Shown here one piece after another: positions 34,139 to 42,138 of a stretch of DNA of 64,000 nucleotides (positions are counted from its first letter, which is position 1; each line of letters begins with the position of its first letter). Under the pieces are notes generated by a model. That model made no database searches. It was not told the DNA's origin and saw only the letters and a list, made by a program, of their open reading frames with translations. The translations under genes and the position numbers were made by a program. Origin of the DNA: Halorubrum xinjiangense (lineage in GTDB: Archaea > Halobacteriota > Halobacteria > Halobacteriales > Haloferacaceae); assembly GCF_900102375.1 (NCBI RefSeq), contig NZ_FNBO01000011.1, positions 1-64,000 of the forward strand. Reading direction: 5' to 3'.

Positions 34139-34378
34139 ATGTCAGAGGAGATAGTGTTCGTCTGTACGGCGGACGGCTGTGACGAGGGCCCGTGGGAGGG
34201 CTCGCACGACGCGATGGCACACTGCTCCGAGCATCCGGACCACGGCTACACCGGGATGCCGCGGTCGGAGATCGACCCGACCCGCGAGGTCATCCCCGCG
34301 ACCGCGACGCGGAAGCGCGACAACCGCAACCTCCAGCACAAGGGGCACCCGAAGGGTGCGTACGCGCAGCACGACTGA
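34139..34378 (+). CDS. Small haloarchaeal Cys/His protein
   Basis: Seventy-nine residues: MSEEIVFVCTADGCDEGPWEG then HDAMAHCSEHPDHGYTGMPRS and a basic tail RKRDNRNLQHKGHPKGAYAQ. Cys9, Cys14, His23/His27/Cys28 and His31 could form a C2H2-like zinc site. The basic tail is unusual in an acidic proteome and hints at nucleic-acid or ribosome contact. Not a named family. Confidence 0.75.
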   Translation: MSEEIVFVCTADGCDEGPWEGSHDAMAHCSEHPDHGYTGMPRSEIDPTREVIPATATRKRDNRNLQHKGHPKGAYAQHD

Positions 34379-34537
34379 CAGACCCCGACGGGCGAGCCGC
34401 GACTCCGGCGTCCGCCCCAGACGCTGGCGTCGGCTCCCCCTCCTCGCCGCGGAGCGCGAGGAGTTCCCTCCCTGACCGGACGCGTTCCTCCCGGTCGATC
34501 CGTCGCCGTTTATGAGCGGCCGGGCCCACGTTCCCCC

Positions 34538-35449
34538 ATGGTTTCGGAGATCTTCGATCCCGACGCGTGGGAAGCCGTCACCGACGAGTTCGACGACATC
34601 ACCTACCACCGCGCCGTTGACGTCCCCGCGGTCCGGATCGCCTTCGACCGCCCGGCGGTCCGCAACGCTTTCCGACCCGGTACGGTCGACGAGCTGTACG
34701 CCGCGCTCGACCACGCGCGCAAGCAGGCGGACGTGGGCTGCGTCCTCCTCACCGGCAACGGCCCCTCGGAGAAGGACGGCGGCTGGGCGTTCTGCTCGGG
34801 CGGCGACCAGTCGGTCCGCGGCGGCTCCGGCTACGAGTACCGCGACGACGACGAGGCGGGTGACGACGACGACGACCTCGTCCGCTCGGCGCGCGCCGGT
34901 CGGCTCCACATCCTCGAAGTCCAGCGGCTGATCCGGTTCATGCCGAAGCCGGTCGTCGCGGTCGTCCCCGGCTGGGCGGTCGGCGGCGGCCACTCGCTAC
35001 ACGTCGTCTGCGACATGACCCTCGCCAGCGAGGAGCACGGGAAGTTCCTCCAGACCGATCCCGACGTTGGCTCGTTCGACGGCGGGTTCGGCTCCGCCTA
35101 CCTCGCGCAACAGATCGGCCAGAAGAAGGCTCGCGAGGTGTTCTTCCGCGGGAAGACCTACTCCGCCGAGGAGGCCGCGGACATGGGGATGGTCAACGAG
35201 GTCGTCGCACACGAGGAGTTAGAGGACGTGGCCTTAGAGTGGGCCGACGAGATGACCCGGAAGTCGCCGACCGCGATGCGGATGCTGAAGTACGCGTTCA
35301 ACATGGCCGACGACGGGATGGTCGGCCAGCAGGTGTTCGCGGGCGAGGCGACGCGGCTCGCGTACATGACTGAGGAGGCCCAAGAGGGTCGCGACGCGTT
35401 CTTGGAGGGCAGGGAGCCGGCGTTCCGCGAGTACCCCTGGCACTACTGA
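34538..35449 (+). CDS. menB: 1,4-dihydroxy-2-naphthoyl-CoA synthase
   Basis: A 303-residue crotonase-fold enzyme closing the naphthoquinone ring in menaquinone synthesis. Features: an FRPGTVDELYAAL substrate segment, oxyanion-hole CSGGDQSVRG, the insertion loop with acidic DDDEAGDDDDD (haloadapted), VVPGWAVGGGHSLHVVCDMTLAS and the family-specific DVGSFDGGFGSAYLA. The C-terminal AREPAFREYPWHY resembles MenB tails. No other men gene adjoins. Confidence 0.95.
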   Translation: MVSEIFDPDAWEAVTDEFDDITYHRAVDVPAVRIAFDRPAVRNAFRPGTVDELYAALDHARKQADVGCVLLTGNGPSEKDGGWAFCSGGDQSVRGGSGYEYRDDDEAGDDDDDLVRSARAGRLHILEVQRLIRFMPKPVVAVVPGWAVGGGHSLHVVCDMTLASEEHGKFLQTDPDVGSFDGGFGSAYLAQQIGQKKAREVFFRGKTYSAEEAADMGMVNEVVAHEELEDVALEWADEMTRKSPTAMRMLKYAFNMADDGMVGQQVFAGEATRLAYMTEEAQEGRDAFLEGREPAFREYPWHY

Positions 35450-35541
35450 GCAGCGGCGACCGCGCCCGGGGCGATCAGGACGAGCGCGCCGCCGCGCGCG
35501 GCGCAGCCACCTACAAGTACCCCGCCGCGGTATCGAGTCGC

Positions 35542-35985
35542 ATGCTCGTCGAGGAGGTGATGACGACGGACCTCGTGACCTGCGACGTCGACGCCACTGT
35601 CCGGGACGCCGCAGAGCGGATGCTCCGCGACCAAGTCGGGAGCGTCGTCGTCACCGACGGCGGGACTCCGGCCGGGATCCTGACCGAGAGCGACGTCCTC
35701 CAGGCCGGGTACGTCACCGACGATCCGCTGTCTTCGATCCCGGTCCGGAAGGCAGCGAGCGCGCCGCTCGTCACCGTTCGCCCGGACGCGACGCTCCGGA
35801 CGGCGACGGAGCGCATGCGCTCGGAGGGCGTCAAGAAGCTCGTCGTCGTCGACGGCGTGACGCCCGAGGGGATAGTCACCACGCAGGACGTCGTCGACAA
35901 CTTCGCGCGGGTCCGCCGGGAGGTCCGCGACCTCGCGACCGACTCGACCGGGTGGTCGGAGCGGGCGGACGACCTCCCCGACTGA
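35542..35985 (+). CDS. CBS-domain pair protein
   Basis: A 147-residue protein made of two CBS repeats: MLVEEVMTTDLVTCDVDATVRDAAERML...GILTESDVL, and PLVTVRPDATLRTATERMRSEGVKKLVVVDG...GIVTTQDVV. Such pairs (Bateman modules) bind adenine nucleotides and regulate a partner enzyme or channel. The partner is not evident from the neighbours. The C-terminal tail is short. Confidence 0.9.
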   Translation: MLVEEVMTTDLVTCDVDATVRDAAERMLRDQVGSVVVTDGGTPAGILTESDVLQAGYVTDDPLSSIPVRKAASAPLVTVRPDATLRTATERMRSEGVKKLVVVDGVTPEGIVTTQDVVDNFARVRREVRDLATDSTGWSERADDLPD

Positions 35986-36018
35986 GGGCCGCGTCGTGGC
36001 GAGGGGGGTCCGCGGCGG

Positions 36019-36138
36019 TCAGTCGTCGCTCACGATGCCCTCCGCGACCGCCATGTCGTCGACGCTGGGGTCGTCCTCCGACGCGCGGAGGACGAACCGC
36101 CTGCGGATCAGGTCGGCAACGTAGATGGCCGTGAACAT
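36019..36138 (-). CDS. 39-residue acidic mini-protein
   Basis: An ATG frame: MFTAIYVADLIRRRFVLRAS followed by EDDPSVDDMAVAEGIVSDD. It looks like a short amphipathic helix plus an acidic tail. It is divergent from the MoaD-like gene across 43 bases. No family is recognised; the start is the only ATG giving this composition. Confidence 0.5.
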   Translation of the reverse strand: MFTAIYVADLIRRRFVLRASEDDPSVDDMAVAEGIVSDD

Positions 36139-36181
36139 GTTCGCGGGTCGGCTTACCCCGACCGACGGCCTACGAACGCGT

Positions 36182-36610
36182 ATGACCCAAATCAGCGAGC
36201 CGGCGGAGTCGAGCCCGGACGCGGCGGACGCGACGGCGACCGCGGCAGAGACGACCGTCACCGTGCGGTGTACCGGCCACGTGCGCACGGAGCTCGGCGC
36301 CTACGAGTTCGAATACGCGTTCGAGGGCGACACGCTCCGCGCGTTCTTAGACGAGCTGTTCGAGGACTACCCCCAGCTTCAGGACATGCTGATCGCGGAG
36401 TCGGAGTCCGACGCGACCCACAGCGGCTGGGCGCCGACGCCGGAGGAGCTGCCCGGCACGTGGTCGAAGAACCCGGTCGGCGAGCAGACCATCGCGTACG
36501 CCCGGATCCTCGTGAACGGCCACTTCAACGAGAACGAGAACGGCTTCGACACGAAACTGGAGGAGGGCGACCGCGTCGCCTTGGTCTACCCCTTCATGTT
36601 CTGCTGTTAG
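36182..36610 (+). CDS. MoaD/ThiS-like beta-grasp protein ending in Cys-Cys
   Basis: A 142-residue protein. After a 25-residue acidic N-terminus it has the beta-grasp pattern VTVRCTGHVRTELGAYEFEYAFEG...LRAFLDELFEDYPQLQDML and the closing strand ARILVNGHFNENENGFDTKLEEGDRVALVYPFMFCC. MoaD, ThiS and archaeal SAMPs end in Gly-Gly, the residue pair adenylated by E1 enzymes. This one ends in Cys-Cys, so it cannot act in the usual way and may bind metal or a lipid. An insertion of about 30 residues separates strands. Confidence 0.75.
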   Translation: MTQISEPAESSPDAADATATAAETTVTVRCTGHVRTELGAYEFEYAFEGDTLRAFLDELFEDYPQLQDMLIAESESDATHSGWAPTPEELPGTWSKNPVGEQTIAYARILVNGHFNENENGFDTKLEEGDRVALVYPFMFCC

Positions 36611-36648
36611 CGCCGTCGCGCTCGCCGATTCGGCGGCCGGGTGCGGAC

Positions 36649-36703
36649 GTTCGGAGGGCGCGCGTGGTCGTTCGGAGGGCGCGCGTGGTCGTTCGGAGAG
36701 CGC
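36649..36703. repeat. Tandem 21-bp repeat
   Basis: The unit GTTCGGAGGGCGCGCGTGGT-C occurs at 36649-36669 and 36670-36690 without change, and a third, partial unit (GTTCGGAGAGCGC) follows at 36691. It lies between the MoaD-like gene and the transposon relics. There are too few copies, and no spacers, for a CRISPR. Confidence 0.8.
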
Positions 36704-36737
36704 CCCATCGACGCGGGGACCCTATCTTTCTTCGAGG

Positions 36738-37148
36738 AGAGAATCCCGCCGTTCACGGCGGGCGTGAATCCGACAACGCCTCCACAACCTACGTTCAGCA
36801 ACAATACGGATATTTAACTAATAGTGTATCGTAGCATGACGTACACCGAGGCGGTCACACCGCCCACTCAAATGCACAATATCGGGACTCCGAGGCCCAG
36901 AACGTTCGAGACACACTCTCGAACCGCTGTGGTGTCTCGGTCAAGATAACTCCGAGTCCCCTGCCGGGATAGGAGTAACGGCGGTGTGGCCCCGTCCTCA
37001 GAAATCTTCGATTTCTGATGGGCTGCACGAGAACAGCGTTCTCGTGAACGCCATCGGCCTGTCATACCGACAGGCCGTGAACCAGCAAATATCCCAACCC
37101 AGCGGTGTAGTGCCGTGGGAAGCCTCGCCGTTTACGGCGAGGAGGAGG
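36738..37148 (+). mobile_element. Decayed IS200/IS605 (TnpB) elements, two right ends
   Basis: Two relics in a row. At 36738-36768 there is a right-end hairpin GAATCCCGCCGTTCACGGCG. From about 36,888 a broken frame reads EAQNVRDTLSNRC...KITPSPLPG, matching the C-terminus of TnpB. Then come GATAGGAGTAACGGC (shared with 912-926) and ATATCCCAACCCAGCGG (shared with 1010-1026). The final hairpin GCCTCGCCG-TTTA-CGGCGAGG ends near 37,146. The relic stops exactly at the stop codon of the histidine kinase. No nuclease could be made, but the part that encodes the guide RNA is kept. Confidence 0.75.
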
Positions 37149-38258
37149 TCACTCGGCCGCCAACTCGACGCCAGTGACCTCGAACCGGGCGCCGCCGTTC
37201 GTGCCCTCCGTGATTCGGATCTCCCAGTCGTGGGCCTCGACGATCTGTTCGACGATACTCAGTCCGAAGCCGGTTCCCTGCTCCGAGGTGGTGTGTCCCG
37301 TTTTAAATACGTCACCCCGCTCACCGGGCGGGATACCGGGACCGTCGTCTTCGAGATAAAACCCGTCGTCGAGGTCGCCGACCGTCACGGTCACGTCGGA
37401 ACCGACGTGTTCGACGCCGTTTCTGATGAGGTTCTCGAACAGTTGGCCGGTCCGGCTCTCGTCGGCGCGGATCGTCCCGTCCGTCACGAGACGCAGCGTC
37501 GCCTCCTCCGTCTGAACGTTCCGCCAACACCCCTCGGCCAGATCCGCGAGCCGAACGCTGCTCCACTCGCTCGGGGACTGGTCCTGCCGCGCCAGCGTCA
37601 GGAGATCGGTGATCAGCGCCTCCATGCGGTCGTGGGCGTTCTCCACGTCCGCGAGATGGTCGCTGTCGCACTCCTCTCGGGCCAGTTCCAGCCGTCCGCT
37701 GGCGACGTTCAGCGGGTTCCGCAGGTCGTGTGAGACGACGTCCGAGAACTGGTCTAACCGTTCGTTCTGCCGTTCGAGGTGGCGTTCCCGGTCCTTGAGT
37801 TCGCACGTCCTCGCTTCGAGTTCCTCCGTTCGGATCCGCACCTTCGACTCCTGAATGCCGATCAGTAACCCACCGATAGAGCCGATCATCAGCGCGATCG
37901 ACTGCGTCCCGACCGACCACTCGACGGTAACCCCGGGGTGGAGGTCCCGCAACAGGATGAAGCCGAACATCACCCCGGTACCGCCGACAATCCTCGCGAT
38001 GACCCGCGGATAGTACTCCGGTTCGATGTCGGAGCGAGGCATCCAATACCCGGCGTACATGAGGATCGTCCCCGGGATCCCAACGAGGATGAGATTGAAC
38101 AGCGCGATCACGACCGACCCGCCTCCGAACAGTTCCAGAACGCCCTGCGCAATTCCTATAAGGAATATTAAACTACCTGCGACAAACACCAAACCCGGGA
38201 GAAGCGACGAGTATCGGCCGAGTCCGCGGTTCGACTCGGCGCGTCCCGAGTCATCCAT
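37149..38258 (-). CDS. Membrane sensor histidine kinase
   Basis: A 369-residue kinase with four predicted N-terminal membrane helices (about 18-135), a coiled-coil linker (QESKVRIRTEELEARTCELKDRERHL), HisKA with phospho-His in FSDVVSHDLRNPLNVASG, and HATPase_c with N-box NLIRNGVEHV, G1 LEDDGPGIP and G2 GTGFGLSIVEQIV. No response regulator adjoins. The stop codon coincides with the end of a TnpB relic, so the last codons could have been altered by that insertion, though the ATPase domain looks complete. Confidence 0.9.
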   Translation of the reverse strand: MDDSGRAESNRGLGRYSSLLPGLVFVAGSLIFLIGIAQGVLELFGGGSVVIALFNLILVGIPGTILMYAGYWMPRSDIEPEYYPRVIARIVGGTGVMFGFILLRDLHPGVTVEWSVGTQSIALMIGSIGGLLIGIQESKVRIRTEELEARTCELKDRERHLERQNERLDQFSDVVSHDLRNPLNVASGRLELAREECDSDHLADVENAHDRMEALITDLLTLARQDQSPSEWSSVRLADLAEGCWRNVQTEEATLRLVTDGTIRADESRTGQLFENLIRNGVEHVGSDVTVTVGDLDDGFYLEDDGPGIPPGERGDVFKTGHTTSEQGTGFGLSIVEQIVEAHDWEIRITEGTNGGARFEVTGVELAAE

Positions 38259-38353
38259 TCAGGGCACATTCTCTTCCCCCGTACTTAATTCATGAGACAT
38301 ACGACCGCCGAGGTGTCCTGTCCTCCGGAAATAGTAACAATCAACCATATTCG
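38259..38353. other. Upstream region of the histidine kinase
   Basis: Short AT-richer spacer between the kinase start and the tRNA-derived array. ATTAAGTAC near 38,281-38,290 on the minus strand is a plausible TATA for the kinase. The tRNA-Leu and array are on the same strand upstream. Confidence 0.4.
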
Positions 38354-38801
38354 CACCCGTGGAATTCGAACCTCGCTCACCTCCCGTTCACTGATTCGAA
38401 TCCCTTTCAATCAGAGACGCGGCGCTCACGGTGTGTGAGCGCCGCGATATGCGGGGGAAGGGATTCGAACCTCACTCACTCCGTTCGCTGCTTCGAATCC
38501 TTCCTTGTCTACATTTGCGGCTCGCGGATTGCTCGCCGCAGGAGTGCGGGGGAAGGGATTCGAACCACAGTCGGACGTGCTCGCTTCGCTGCGCGCGACC
38601 TCCCTGATTCGAATCCCTTTCAATCAGAGACGCGGCGCTCACACACCGTGAGCGCCGCGATATGCGGGGGAAGGGATTCGAACCAACGAAAGACGGTCCG
38701 GGCGTGCGGCTCGCTCCGCTCGCCGTTCCGGGCTGCGACTTTCTGGGTTCGAATCCCTTCCTTGTCTACACCTGCGGCTCGCGGATTGCTCGCCGCAGGA
38801 G
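38354..38801 (-). repeat. Array of tRNA-Leu 3'-end copies with inverted partners and variable spacers
   Basis: The tRNA-Leu 3' sequence (TGCGGGGGAAGGGATTCGAA on the + strand) recurs at 38450, 38545 and 38663, besides the tRNA itself at 38802; a worn copy starts at 38361. Each copy is followed by a spacer of different sequence and length (about 21-64 bases) and then an inverted partner TTCGAATCCCTT (at about 38395, 38492, 38608, 38748). After the partner comes one of two alternating tails: CAATCAGAGAC plus hairpin GCGGCGCTCAC/GTGAGCGCCGC, or CCTTGTCTACA plus TGCGGC/GCCGCA. The order is A, B, A, B, tRNA, so a two-part unit of about 212 bases is duplicated. Confidence 0.85.
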
Positions 38802-38886
38802 TGCGGGGGAAGGGATTCGAACCCTCGAACCTCTACAGGAGCGGATCTTAAGTCCGCCGCTTTTGGCCAGGCTCAGCCACCCCCGC
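38802..38886 (-). tRNA. tRNA-Leu (UAA)
   Basis: Eighty-five bases on the minus strand fold as a class II tRNA. The acceptor stem pairs GCGGGGG with CCCCCGC plus discriminator A. The anticodon stem GCGGA/TCCGC encloses CTTAAGA, giving anticodon UAA. There is a long variable arm and a T-arm GGGTTCGAATCCC. No CCA is encoded and no intron is visible. Copies of its last 20 bases follow downstream as an array. Confidence 0.95.
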
Positions 38887-38941
38887 TCTGATTCGGCTAC
38901 CGGCGGCGCGGTGAAACCCCTTTCGGAAATGCGGCCGCGCG

Positions 38942-39319
38942 CTACCAGTCGACGGATAGCGTCCCGTCGCCGTGCGGGTCGGGCGCGATTTCCTCGTCCG
39001 TCCGGCGGTCGACGACGTGGATCACGCCCGCGTCCTTCTTCGCGGGGCACGCCTCGGCCGCGCGGACGTTCTCGGCTAAGTCCTCCTCGCCGATGTAGTA
39101 CGCCTCCGGCTTCGCCATGCCGCTCACCACATCCATCACCCAGTTGTCGGCGACCTCGGCGCACTTCCCCGCCCCGAAGCACTTGTTCGCCTCGAAGACG
39201 ATCTTGTAGGGCTTCTCCTCGACCGGCGGCCCCTCGCCGCCGATGTCGCTGGCGCGAAGCACCTCGTCGCCGCCGTCGGTCTCGGCCTCGTCGCCGTCGG
39301 TCTCGGCCTCGTCGCTCAT
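38942..39319 (-). CDS. Ferredoxin with three-Cys cluster motif
   Basis: A 125-residue single-cluster ferredoxin. The N-terminus carries a short acidic repeat (EAETDGD EAETDGG). Cluster ligands are Cys in ANKCFGAGKCAEV and in EACPAKKDAGVI: a CxxxxxC...CP pattern lacking the central Cys, typical of 3Fe-4S ferredoxins, often partners of cytochrome P450s or oxidoreductases. It is first on this strand before tRNA-Leu. ATG at 39319. Confidence 0.85.
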   Translation of the reverse strand: MSDEAETDGDEAETDGGDEVLRASDIGGEGPPVEEKPYKIVFEANKCFGAGKCAEVADNWVMDVVSGMAKPEAYYIGEEDLAENVRAAEACPAKKDAGVIHVVDRRTDEEIAPDPHGDGTLSVDW

Positions 39320-39393
39320 GTCGCTCCCTCGGCGGCGACCGGACTTTCGTCTGTCGGTCGTTCCCGGTCGCTCGAACCGCGCCGACGGAGCGG

Positions 39394-39633
39394 TCACTCC
39401 CCGACGTGGTCCGCGAGCAGCCGCTCGGCGTGCTCGGGCGAGTCTGCGAGTTCCCACCGCACCTTGGCGGCGTCGCCGTACGCGAGCGCCTCCTTCAGCT
39501 CGTCGCGGAGGACGCCCGTCCCGAACCCGACCGTGTCGCCGTCCGAGTCGCCGAGTTCGTACAGGGCGTAGCGGTCCGGGGCGCTCCCGACCGCCGACCG
39601 GTCGAGGTCGCGCCAGGGTTTCGCGAGGCTCAT
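39394..39633 (-). CDS. Small conserved-looking haloarchaeal protein
   Basis: A 79-residue protein: MSLAKPWRDLDRSAVGSAPDRYALYELGDSDGDTVGFGTGVLRDELKEAL... ending HVGE. It resembles a GIY-YIG-like or beta-strand mini-domain by pattern (YALYELGD), but catalytic residues are not evident. It lies between ferredoxin and DUF5796 genes on the same strand with short gaps, so it may be co-transcribed with them. Confidence 0.75.
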   Translation of the reverse strand: MSLAKPWRDLDRSAVGSAPDRYALYELGDSDGDTVGFGTGVLRDELKEALAYGDAAKVRWELADSPEHAERLLADHVGE

Positions 39634-39670
39634 CGCATCGACCCCCCGGACGGCCGCCCACTCGTCGGCG

Positions 39671-40129
39671 TCACCGATGCGCGTCGAGGCCGTCCTCGGG
39701 GCCCTCGACGATCTCGTAGCTCCCCTCGGTCCAGCCGTCCTCGACGAAGACGAACACGCGCCCGCCGGCGATCTCGGGGTCGGCGACGACCTCGTTGCGC
39801 CGCCCGTCCCGGCCGACGATCACGCCAGGGAACACTTCGTCGCGCTCGCTATCCTCGACGACGACGCGGCCGACGCCCGACTCTTCGAGGATCTCGTCGT
39901 CGGTCTTGTAGTCGTTCACGTACGTCATCACGCCCTCCGTCTCCGTGGGGTCGGTGACGAGGACATGGGTCTCCTTGCCGGGGCCAGCGGTCACCGATCC
40001 CTCGGCGGACTCTGGGACGCCCCGGTAGAGGGTCGTCCGGCCGTCGAGGTACTCGACGACGACGCCCTCCTCGCGGAGGTCGACGCCGATCGAGGTCGGC
40101 GGCACGTCGCTGCGTGATGGCGCGGACAT
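39671..40129 (-). CDS. DUF5796-family protein
   Basis: A 152-residue all-beta-looking acidic protein starting MSAPSRSDVPPTSIGVDLREEGVVVEYLDGRTTLYRGVP, the haloarchaeal DUF5796 signature; VLVTDPTETEGVMTYVNDYKTDDEILEESGVGRVVV follows. No catalytic motif; function unknown. The ATG at 40129 starts the family sequence. Confidence 0.82.
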   Translation of the reverse strand: MSAPSRSDVPPTSIGVDLREEGVVVEYLDGRTTLYRGVPESAEGSVTAGPGKETHVLVTDPTETEGVMTYVNDYKTDDEILEESGVGRVVVEDSERDEVFPGVIVGRDGRRNEVVADPEIAGGRVFVFVEDGWTEGSYEIVEGPEDGLDAHR

Positions 40130-40264
40130 ACGCGACGCTCGGGGTGCCGGCCTCAAAAGGGACGCGCTCGGGGCCGCGCCGACGCGCGGCGGTCGGTGAC
40201 CCGACTGGATCCCCCTCTCTCCCCCGCGCGACGGGGCGCCCTCAGCCGCGAGAATTGGCGTGCC

Positions 40265-40273
40265 ACATTTAAG
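40265..40273 (+). promoter_or_regulatory. TATA box of the lipoprotein operon
   Basis: ACATTTAAG lies about 28 bases before the ATG at 40298 with no Shine-Dalgarno site, fitting a leaderless transcript for the three-gene unit. Confidence 0.5.
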
Positions 40274-40297
40274 TCCCTGCCGTGGGGAGTGCGTGTC

Positions 40298-41680
40298 ATG
40301 GAACGGACGCGACGGACGCTTCTGGGCGTCGGCGCCGCCCTCGTCGGGACCGCCGGGTGTCTCGGCGTCGAGGGCGTCGAGTACCCTGACGCCCCCGACG
40401 CCCCCGAGGACGCCGACGCGCCGGGCGACGGGGACGACCCCGGCGGCGACCCGCCCGAAGACGGCCCTCCCGACGACCCGCCCGAGGAGACCGATGGCGC
40501 CCCGCCGGTGACGAACGCCGCGCTGGCGGACGCGACGCGCGAAGTCGTCGACGACGCGGTGTGGTTCGCGACCGAGTACCCGGACGCGGTCGCGACCTAC
40601 CGCGACGCGGTCGCCGACGCGGTCGCGACCGTCCGGTCGGTCCGCGCGACCGTCGACGAGGAGGCGGCCATCACGGCCGAGCAGGTCGACGAGGTCGCGG
40701 CCGCGGGCGAGACCGCCGCCGACCGCGCGGCCGAGGCCCTCGAACCGCACTTCTCACCCGGAATCCGAATCCGCGATCTAACGGAGCGCCACGTCGGCGT
40801 GCTGCGGAGAGTTGCCCCTCGCGACGACATCGACCGCGCGCTCGAGGAGCTCGACCGGATGCGGACCGACCTCGCGAGCATCGGCACGGCTACCTACGTC
40901 GAGGACGCGTTCTCGCGAGACCCGATTCACAACCGGATGTTCCGCCGGCTGCTGGCGCCGCTGCCGACGGACGACCGCGAACGGGGGCGCGTCACGGGTG
41001 GGACGCTCGTCGAGCTCGCCGTCGCGAGCCGCGGCTTCTCGACGTTCGCGCACCGGCCGTACGACCGCGACGAGGTCGACCGCGACCGGATCCCGCGGAT
41101 CTACGGCGACGCGTTCGCCTCCGAGCGTCGGCGCGAACTGCGCGCGCGGCTCGGCCCGATTCCGCGGCCGGCGGACCGCGTGGAGGAGCTGTTCGTCGCG
41201 TTCGCGGACCGCCCTCCCCTGGGGAACCGACGCCGAGAGGCGTTCGAGGGGTGGGCCCGCGAACTCGGCGGCGTCCCTGTCTACGTCCAGCGGTACCCGG
41301 ACGCCGAGACCGCCGAAGCGCGGCTCTCCGCGGCCCTCGACGAGGGATCGACGGAGGGCCGCGCCCCGATCGACCCCGAAGCGACCCTCGCCGGCTCCGA
41401 CTTCGACGGGAACAGCTCGGACGATGCGAACGGCTCCGACGGTGAGAACAGCTCCGACGGCGACGCCGAGACCGATGATGGGCCGACCGCCTGGCACCGG
41501 TTCTACCACCGCGAGGCGGAGGGCGACCGGTACGGCTTCGACGAGCACGCCGGCGTCCAGTACGGGTACGTCGTCCGAGCGGGCGAGTTCCTGCTCGCGA
41601 CCGGCTTCTCCGGCGACGCGTGGGAGGAGCGGACCGGCTGGCACGGCCGCTTACGGCACGGGTGGGTGACCGGCGCGTGA
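40298..41680 (+). CDS. Large exported lipoprotein, first gene of envelope operon
   Basis: A 460-residue protein with an Arg-rich signal (MERTRRTLLGVGAALVGTAGC); the twin Arg RR and lipobox TAGC point to Tat export and lipidation. A Pro/Asp/Gly linker (about 25-65) is followed by a helical, acidic domain and a C-terminal domain ending in GWVTGA. A Ser/Asp/Asn-rich loop at about 365-395 looks like a surface spacer. No enzyme motif is recognised. GTGA overlap with the next gene. Confidence 0.8.
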   Translation: MERTRRTLLGVGAALVGTAGCLGVEGVEYPDAPDAPEDADAPGDGDDPGGDPPEDGPPDDPPEETDGAPPVTNAALADATREVVDDAVWFATEYPDAVATYRDAVADAVATVRSVRATVDEEAAITAEQVDEVAAAGETAADRAAEALEPHFSPGIRIRDLTERHVGVLRRVAPRDDIDRALEELDRMRTDLASIGTATYVEDAFSRDPIHNRMFRRLLAPLPTDDRERGRVTGGTLVELAVASRGFSTFAHRPYDRDEVDRDRIPRIYGDAFASERRRELRARLGPIPRPADRVEELFVAFADRPPLGNRRREAFEGWARELGGVPVYVQRYPDAETAEARLSAALDEGSTEGRAPIDPEATLAGSDFDGNSSDDANGSDGENSSDGDAETDDGPTAWHRFYHREAEGDRYGFDEHAGVQYGYVVRAGEFLLATGFSGDAWEERTGWHGRLRHGWVTGA

Positions 41681-42138
41681 ACGCCGACCAGATCGGCCTC
41701 GTGGCCGCGGCGTTCGCCTTGGTCGGCGCCGGCGTCGGCATCGTCGGCGCGGCCGCGACGGGGTGGGCGGAGGCGGCGCTGGCGACCGCCGCGACCGGCG
41801 AGACCGCGCGGTTCGGCCCGGTGTTCGTCGCCCAGTCGTACCTCGCCGCGACCGCGACCGTTCTCATCGCCGCGGTCCCGCTGGCCGGCGTGTTCGGCGT
41901 CCTCGTCGGCTCGCGGGCGCGGGGCGTGGTCTCTGCGGCGACGACCTGCGGGCTCGGGACCGGCCTCGGCGCGCTGGCGTACGGGCTGGTCGCGGTCACC
42001 GTGATAGTCGTCTCGCAGGGCGACGCCGCGACGCAGGCGCACGGGCTCGTCGACGCGCTCGTACCGACCATCGCGACCGCGTTCGTCTCCGGCGCCGTCG
42101 GCGCGTCGACCGGCGTCCTCGGGACGGTGATGCGATGA
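41677..42138 (+). CDS. Four-helix membrane protein, second gene of envelope operon
   Basis: A 153-residue membrane protein with four helices and Gly/Ala-rich small-residue packing. The GTG start at 41677 overlaps the TGA of the lipoprotein. It has no charged pores or known transporter motif. Its stop overlaps the ATG of the next gene, so all three are tightly coupled and probably form one membrane complex (inferred). Confidence 0.78.
   Translation: MNADQIGLVAAAFALVGAGVGIVGAAATGWAEAALATAATGETARFGPVFVAQSYLAATATVLIAAVPLAGVFGVLVGSRARGVVSAATTCGLGTGLGALAYGLVAVTVIVVSQGDAATQAHGLVDALVPTIATAFVSGAVGASTGVLGTVMR

Noticed and set aside
36649-36703. CRISPR-like 21-bp repeats
   Set aside because: Only two full units head to tail with no spacers.
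38354-38801. Array as a CRISPR
   Set aside because: Repeats are tRNA 3' ends of variable spacing with inverted partners and hairpin tails; no cas genes, and the spacers vary too widely in length.
38662-39957. 431-codon + strand frame through the tRNA
   Set aside because: It reads the tRNA-Leu antisense (GxGIRT-type peptides) and shadows of genes beyond.
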